A stretch of 35,145 nt of DNA from a virus, in the IMG/VR virus record IMGVR_UViG_3300042991_000284, positions 1 through 35,145 of that record; one strand, 5' to 3'. Under the pieces are notes generated by a model. That model searched no databases and was not told where the DNA came from. It saw only the letters and a list, made by a program, of their open reading frames with translations. Below are positions 31,444 to 35,145 of the stretch, piece by piece. A program made the position numbers and the translations under genes. Every line of letters starts with the position of its first letter. The first letter of the stretch is position 1.

Positions 31444-32342
31444 TGGATGGCCCACAATGGTTAGAGGAACGCAGGAAGGGCATAGGCGGGTCAGACGTAG
31501 CCGCAATTATGGGGTTGTCCCCATACAAAACAGCGTATCAGGTTTACCGAGAAAAGAGAAAGGAGGTCGAGAGTTGGCACGGAAACAATGTGACAGACTG
31601 GGGCAAACGCATGGAACCAGCGATAAGGCAGTGGTACAGCGACACGACAGGCCGGGTGGTGCGATTACCGGAAAAGATTCTATATCACACGAAGCACAGG
31701 TACATGCTCGCTTCGCTTGACGGATTCACGGATGATAACAGGGGTCTGGAAATCAAAACGTCGAGAAATTCGCGGGGGTGGGGAGAGCCAGGCACAAACC
31801 AAATCCCGGATTATTACATGCTCCAGGTACAGCATTACATGGGTGTGACTGGCCTGCCTGTGTTCGATGTTCCGGTGTCGATTGGTGGGGCATCGCCAGA
31901 GATTTATGAGGTTCCCGCTGATATGGAGCTGATCGGGCTTATCATCGAAGTAGAAGGGGAATTTTGGGCGAGGGTAGAAAATGGCAATCCACCAGAACCG
32001 GTCACATACGCCGATGCCGTCCAGCGTTTCGGCACAAGCGCAACAGAGGGCATTATTGTCGCCACCAATAAAGAGTTTGAAATAATCTCCGAGTTAGCAG
32101 AACATCGTGACACTATAAAACGTCTGCAAGACGAAGAGGAATCACTGAAAGCGAAGCTGATCATCACGTTAGGCGAGGCAGGGAACATAATCGCCGCACC
32201 AGACGGGAAACAACTCATCACATACAGGCTTTCAAAGGGACGGACGATGTTCGACGCAAAAACTCTTGAGGCAGAAATGCCGGACATTTACCGTCAATAT
32301 GTAAAATATTCCGAACCGTCGAGGCGGTTCATTCTCAAATAA
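31440..32342 (+). CDS. YqaJ-type viral recombinase/exonuclease
   Basis: The N-terminal pattern WLEERRKGIGGSDVAAIMGL followed by SPYKTAYQVYREKR is the hallmark of the YqaJ phage exonuclease family. Catalytic-type residues follow in order: Glu59 (WGKRMEPAI), Asp94 (ASLDGF), Glu104 and Lys106 (LEIKTS), and Gln129 in LQVQHYMGVTG. At 300 residues it is the usual length. Such enzymes degrade one DNA strand to leave single-stranded ends for the partner annealing protein, here the gene at 32355. The two are adjacent with a 12-base gap. A C-terminal helical region (KRLQDEEESLKAKL) is probably for oligomer or partner contact. Confidence 0.9.
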   Translation: MMDGPQWLEERRKGIGGSDVAAIMGLSPYKTAYQVYREKRKEVESWHGNNVTDWGKRMEPAIRQWYSDTTGRVVRLPEKILYHTKHRYMLASLDGFTDDNRGLEIKTSRNSRGWGEPGTNQIPDYYMLQVQHYMGVTGLPVFDVPVSIGGASPEIYEVPADMELIGLIIEVEGEFWARVENGNPPEPVTYADAVQRFGTSATEGIIVATNKEFEIISELAEHRDTIKRLQDEEESLKAKLIITLGEAGNIIAAPDGKQLITYRLSKGRTMFDAKTLEAEMPDIYRQYVKYSEPSRRFILK

Positions 32343-32354
32343 TAGGAGGTTACA

Positions 32355-33326
32355 ATGGAAGCACCTGCAATCTATAACGAATCGCCGATTGCCACAAAGC
32401 CGCATCAGAATCAGGCAATGGTCGATGTTGAACAACAAAGGGTAATGGCCGAGGTACAGAGCACGGTCGTGTTAGCAAAGCGTTTCCCTCGCAATCAGAT
32501 AGAGGCTCTGGACAGGATATTGATGGCCTGTCAGCGTCCTGGTCTCGCAGAACAAGCCCTCTATACCTACGCACGGGGTGGAACGGAAATAACAGGCCCG
32601 TCAATCCGTCTTGCCGAGGCTCTCGCGCAGGGATGGGGAAATATTCAGTACGGCGTAAAAGAACTTGAACAGCGCAATGGGGAAAGTACGGTAGAGGCAT
32701 TCTGCTGGGATGTTGAAACCAATACCCGGCAGGTCAAGGTCTTTCAGGTAAAGCATGAACGCCATACGAAAAAGGGGAATTACCGGCTCGAAGACCCCCG
32801 CGATATTTACGAAATGGTGGCCAATAATGCCGCCAGAAGGCTCAGGGCCTGTATCCTCGGCATCATACCTGGTGATGTGATTGAATCAGCCGTGGCGCAA
32901 TGTGAAATAACGCAGAAAGCAAAGGCTGATACGTCGCCAGAGGCCCTCAAGAAGCTCGTTGATGTTTTCGGAGCGTACAGTATCACCAAAGAGCAAATCG
33001 AGAAGCGTATTCAGCGGAGGCTTGATACAATAACACCGGCACAGCTCATCTCACTGCGAAAAATCTACAACAGCCTGAAAGACGGCATGAGCACGGCTGC
33101 TGACTGGTTTGAGCTTGTGCCGCGGAAGGTAGAAGATGCAACCCCGCAAGGGGCCAATCTTAAAGATAAGGTCAAGGCCGTAAAGGAAAAGACGGAAGAC
33201 ACCTCCCGGTTTGAGTGCCCTAATGGTGGTTATGTCACGCTCGGAGTTTGCGACACCTGCAAGGGCCGTGAACCGCACCCAGGTGATTTCTGCCCGGCAT
33301 ATATCGAACATACACCGGCAAAATGA
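32355..33326 (+). CDS. Putative phage single-strand annealing/recombination protein
   Basis: The 323-residue protein follows the YqaJ-type exonuclease by 12 bases, the usual exonuclease-annealase pair. It has the phage-typical core YTYARGGTEITGPSIRLAEA, ESTVEAFCWDVETNTRQ, YRLEDPRDIYEMVANNAARR and ACILGIIPGDVIESAVAQCE. These are found in many phage recombination regions. The C-terminus has four Cys (C288, C299, C302, C313) in ECPN, GVCDTCKG and DFCPAY, a zinc-ribbon-like tail. It should anneal the single strands made by YqaJ. Whether it is a true RecT-family member can not be settled here. It ends at the first pentamer array. Confidence 0.65.
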   Translation: MEAPAIYNESPIATKPHQNQAMVDVEQQRVMAEVQSTVVLAKRFPRNQIEALDRILMACQRPGLAEQALYTYARGGTEITGPSIRLAEALAQGWGNIQYGVKELEQRNGESTVEAFCWDVETNTRQVKVFQVKHERHTKKGNYRLEDPRDIYEMVANNAARRLRACILGIIPGDVIESAVAQCEITQKAKADTSPEALKKLVDVFGAYSITKEQIEKRIQRRLDTITPAQLISLRKIYNSLKDGMSTAADWFELVPRKVEDATPQGANLKDKVKAVKEKTEDTSRFECPNGGYVTLGVCDTCKGREPHPGDFCPAYIEHTPAK

Positions 33327-33385
33327 TTTTCCATCAGAACGCCCCCCGGCGCGTACCTGAAAGGGAAGCCGGGGATTGTAGGCAA

Positions 33386-33577
33386 GGAACAAGGCACGGC
33401 AAGGCAGGGCTCGGCTCGGCGAGGCACGGCAAGGAACAAGGCTTGGCTGGCTTGGCGAGGCACGGCGGGGCAGGGCATGGCAGGGAACATGGTTGGGCCA
33501 GGCGTGGCGCGGCTCGGCTCGGCAGGGCATGGCATGGAACAAGGCACGGCAGGGCAGGGCATGGCATGGCAGGGCGA
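33386..33577 (+). repeat. Composite pentamer array 1 (GGAACAN plus GGCNN blocks)
   Basis: Four blocks start with GGAACAA, GGAACAA, GGAACAT and GGAACAA (33386, 33433, 33484, 33536). These heptamers are followed by 8, 9, 9 and 7 GGCNN pentamers; block 2 has one unit shortened to four bases. Block lengths are 47, 51, 52 and 42. The array then stops at GGATTTTTC. The two variable bases are diverse, but TA is never used, so few stop codons appear in any frame. It lies just after the annealing protein gene and before the RAMP-reminiscent gene, and I consider it non-coding. No spacers of unique sequence separate units, so it is not CRISPR. Confidence 0.9.
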
Positions 33578-33635
33578 GGATTTTTCAAAGGACATTACGA
33601 AGTTGAACCTATAATTCATTTAAAGGATGGGTAAA

Positions 33636-34301
33636 ATGCAACAGTATAAAATCACGATGGAGGGCTTGACACCGTTATTGATGCACAACGACAATTTGAC
33701 GTTTACAGAAAAAATCAAGGCGTGGCAAAAAGACCCGGAGAACAAGATGTCGAGCAAAGCTGGCGACGATCGCACCCCCGCATGGATATGGATCGGATAC
33801 CTGTACCATGACAATCAACACATTGGCATCAATTCCGACAATATTATGACGATGCTTCGTGAGGGCGGTACGAAGGTGAAGGTCGGTAGCGGGAAGGAAA
33901 CGTACAAGAAGCAGACGCAGAGCGGCATCATACTTGACCGACAACAGTTTGACCTGTTTGTTGACGGGAAGATCGTCGGCATCGACAAAATTAAGCCACT
34001 TATTGGGGAGCCGGACTTTGCCGAACACATCCGGGTCGCCGAGGAAAACGGCTTTGAATTGCTTGTCAAGCGAGCGAAAATCGGTCAGTCGAAACATATC
34101 CGGGTCAGGCCGATGTTTCGTAAGTGGGTGGCCGTGGGCTCCCTCTCGGTGTTAGATGAAGAAATTTTTGGCATCACGAAGGAAATACTCGAACTGATAC
34201 TCCGCCAATCGGGTTCGCTATGCGGAATCGGTGATTGGCGTCCGTCGAGTCCGTCGAGCGGGACGTTCGGGAAATTTGCTCCTACGGTCGAACGGATGTA
34301 G
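33636..34301 (+). CDS. Hypothetical recombination-region protein with RAMP-like signatures, 221 aa
   Basis: I chose ATG 33636 (MQQYKITMEGLTPLLMHNDN) because AAAGGATGGG stands at a good distance; ATG 33627 lies inside that site. The start ITMEGLTPLLMHN and the glycine-rich C-terminal loop (GIGDWRPSSPSSGTFGKF) recall the first strand and G-rich loop of RAMP/Cas7-like RNA- or DNA-binding folds. The middle has strands and a basic segment (LVKRAKIGQSKHIRVRPMFR). The resemblance is by eye and the fold is unproven. It lies between two composite pentamer arrays, an unusual position that suggests a cassette or a link between protein and arrays. Confidence 0.65.
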   Translation: MQQYKITMEGLTPLLMHNDNLTFTEKIKAWQKDPENKMSSKAGDDRTPAWIWIGYLYHDNQHIGINSDNIMTMLREGGTKVKVGSGKETYKKQTQSGIILDRQQFDLFVDGKIVGIDKIKPLIGEPDFAEHIRVAEENGFELLVKRAKIGQSKHIRVRPMFRKWVAVGSLSVLDEEIFGITKEILELILRQSGSLCGIGDWRPSSPSSGTFGKFAPTVERM

Positions 34302-34308
34302 GTAGCGA

Positions 34309-34511
34309 GGAACAAGGCAGGACTCGGCTCGGCTCGGCAGGGCACGGCGAGGCATGGCGAGGCAGGGAACAGGGCGGGGCACGGCATGGCTGGGCGCGGC
34401 TGGGCTTGGCATGGCTTGGCATGGCGAGGAACACGGCGGGGCTTGGCGAGGCGGGGCCTGGCGAGGCGAGGAACATGGCGAGGCATGGCACGGCGAGGCG
34501 AGGCTGGGCCT
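34309..34511 (+). repeat. Composite pentamer array 2 (GGAACAN plus GGCNN blocks)
   Basis: Blocks start at 34309, 34366, 34428 and 34470 with GGAACAA, GGAACAG, GGAACAC and GGAACAT. They carry 10, 11, 7 and 7 pentamers of GGCNN type (one GACTC); block lengths are 57, 62, 42 and 42. The array ends at GGATTTTCC, like array 1, whose last block also has 7 pentamers. The region fills almost the whole 250-base gap between the RAMP-reminiscent gene and the 157-aa gene. Confidence 0.9.
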
Positions 34512-34551
34512 GGATTTTCCCAGAAACAATTAACCGAGAGAGGCTAATCAC

Positions 34552-35025
34552 ATGAAAACAAATCTATTTTTTGGGGGGATACCGACACAGGCGGACGTAA
34601 ATAAACTGACGGAGCATTTCCCTCTTGAACAGATGACGACGGGGGCCAGGTTCAGTTATGCCGACGTGAGCGCGTTGCTTGGCACAGGTGTCCGGTCGCA
34701 CCGGTTCAATACGGTGACAACGATGTGGCGGCGGAGGGTCGAAATAGCATACAACATCATCATCGGATGTGACATAGAAAGGGAATCGTTTTACGTCCTG
34801 TCTGAGCCGGAAAAGGTGAAATTGAGCCTACAGAAACTCCGGTCGTCTGTGAGTTTTTCGCGGCGGTCGATAGTGGTATCAGGCCGGGTTGATCTGAAAC
34901 AGCTCACCGACGAAGACCGGAAAAGTCATGATTTTAACTGTATTCGTGCCGCTGCAATCATCACCACCGGCCAGTTGCGTAAAAAAGACAAACAGCTCCC
35001 GGAAATGGAGGTACGTTTACCATGA
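34552..35025 (+). CDS. Hypothetical protein, 157 aa
   Basis: The protein starts MKTNLFFGGIPTQADVNKLT and has helix-turn-helix-like content in the first half (FSYADVSALLGTGVRSHRFN then TVTTMWRRRVEIAYN), followed by a Lys/Ser-rich strand region. It ends with acidic and basic helices (DEDRKSHDFNC, LRKKDKQLPEME). DNA binding is plausible from the N-terminal half. ATG 34552 follows GAGAGGCTAATC, a modest ribosome binding site, just after the second pentamer array. It overlaps the next gene by 4 bases (ATGA). No known family was recognised. Confidence 0.65.
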   Translation: MKTNLFFGGIPTQADVNKLTEHFPLEQMTTGARFSYADVSALLGTGVRSHRFNTVTTMWRRRVEIAYNIIIGCDIERESFYVLSEPEKVKLSLQKLRSSVSFSRRSIVVSGRVDLKQLTDEDRKSHDFNCIRAAAIITTGQLRKKDKQLPEMEVRLP

Positions 35026-35145
35026 GAAACAAAAAACCAGAGTTACCGGGAAAGCTGTTGCCGTGTCCGTTTTGCGGGGATGAACCCACCGTCTCCTGGA
35101 ACGGAGCTATGGTCATCAAGTGTACCAACCCCGATTGCTGCCACC
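35022..35145 (+). CDS. Lar-type zinc ribbon protein (partial)
   Basis: The gene starts at ATG 35022, overlapping the previous stop (ATGA), and runs off the window after 41 codons. The visible part MRNKKPELPGKLLPCPFCGD then EPTVSWNGAMVIKCTNPDC has CPFCG and CTNPDC, the paired zinc knuckles of the Lar family restriction-alleviation-type phage zinc ribbons. Lar-like proteins modulate host type I restriction in Rac; many relatives have no proven role. The C-terminus is missing, so the family call is partial. It belongs to the recombination operon. Confidence 0.7.
   Translation, partial: MRNKKPELPGKLLPCPFCGDEPTVSWNGAMVIKCTNPDCCH

Noticed and set aside
33386-34511. CRISPR array
   Set aside because: There is no constant repeat of 20-40 bases and there are no unique spacers; the repeat is a degenerate 5-mer with a 7-mer punctuation.
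33323-34555. Open frames crossing the pentamer arrays on both strands, some ending in ATGA overlaps with the next gene
   Set aside because: Units of five bases change frame constantly and the heptamers do not keep one frame between blocks. Lack of stops is explained by the absence of TA in the variable pair, so the frames are most likely chance.

Overview
The window looks like part of the genome of a tailed double-stranded DNA phage (Caudoviricetes), possibly a prophage or a metagenome contig. It has a full DNA-packaging and head module, and a lambda-like early region with a Cro/CII-sized helix-turn-helix protein, a replication-O-type initiator and recombination genes. No ribosomal RNA, tRNA, integrase or lysis gene was recognised. 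The host cannot be named; sigma70-like promoters and purine-rich ribosome binding sites fit an ordinary bacterium. No tape-measure, sheath or long tail-tube gene is visible, and a very large channel/ejection-like protein ends the late operon, so a short-tailed (podovirus-like) particle is my best inference.

Positions 1-23433 are read on the minus strand, in transcription order from 23433 down to 1. The order is small terminase, large terminase, an unknown 253-aa gene, a zinc ribbon, a small membrane protein, a second zinc-finger protein, portal, FmdB-type zinc ribbon, a small coiled coil, a strong terminator, scaffold, major capsid, a decoration-like protein, head-tail adaptor, a nozzle-like protein, an unknown structural protein, a transglutaminase-like protein broken by one in-frame TGA, a fibre-like protein, two coiled-coil proteins, an unknown virion protein, then a sigma70-like promoter serving two last genes. 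The final gene (over 1120 aa, cut by the window edge) joins a Gly/Ala-rich part to an ADP-ribosyltransferase-like part.

Positions 23434-28345 hold a plus-strand operon of mostly unrecognised small genes around a MoxR/CbbQ-type AAA+ ATPase, a DUF2958 protein and a ribbon-helix-helix protein. Six of these genes are preceded by a repeated GC-rich leader element. Strong terminators follow the first and last genes.

Positions 28384-30751 are a minus-strand replication operon: HTH regulator, RepO-type initiator with four iterons inside its own gene (likely origin), an unknown Cys-containing protein, a DUF1064-type nuclease and small genes. A divergent promoter region (30752-31100) separates it from the plus-strand recombination operon: a small membrane protein, a short conserved-looking protein, a YqaJ-type exonuclease, a putative single-strand annealing partner, a RAMP-reminiscent protein, an unknown protein and a zinc-ribbon protein cut by the window edge.

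The most unusual structure is a pair of degenerate pentamer arrays (33386-33577 and 34309-34511). They flank the RAMP-reminiscent gene, and each is built as four blocks of one GGAACAN heptamer followed by 7-11 GGCNN pentamers, ending in GGATTTT. Other points for a second look are the in-frame TGA near 12140, the six leader elements, the iteron origin inside repO, an over-represented 7-mer TGCTAAC, and a small gene with an unclear, perhaps AUA, start.
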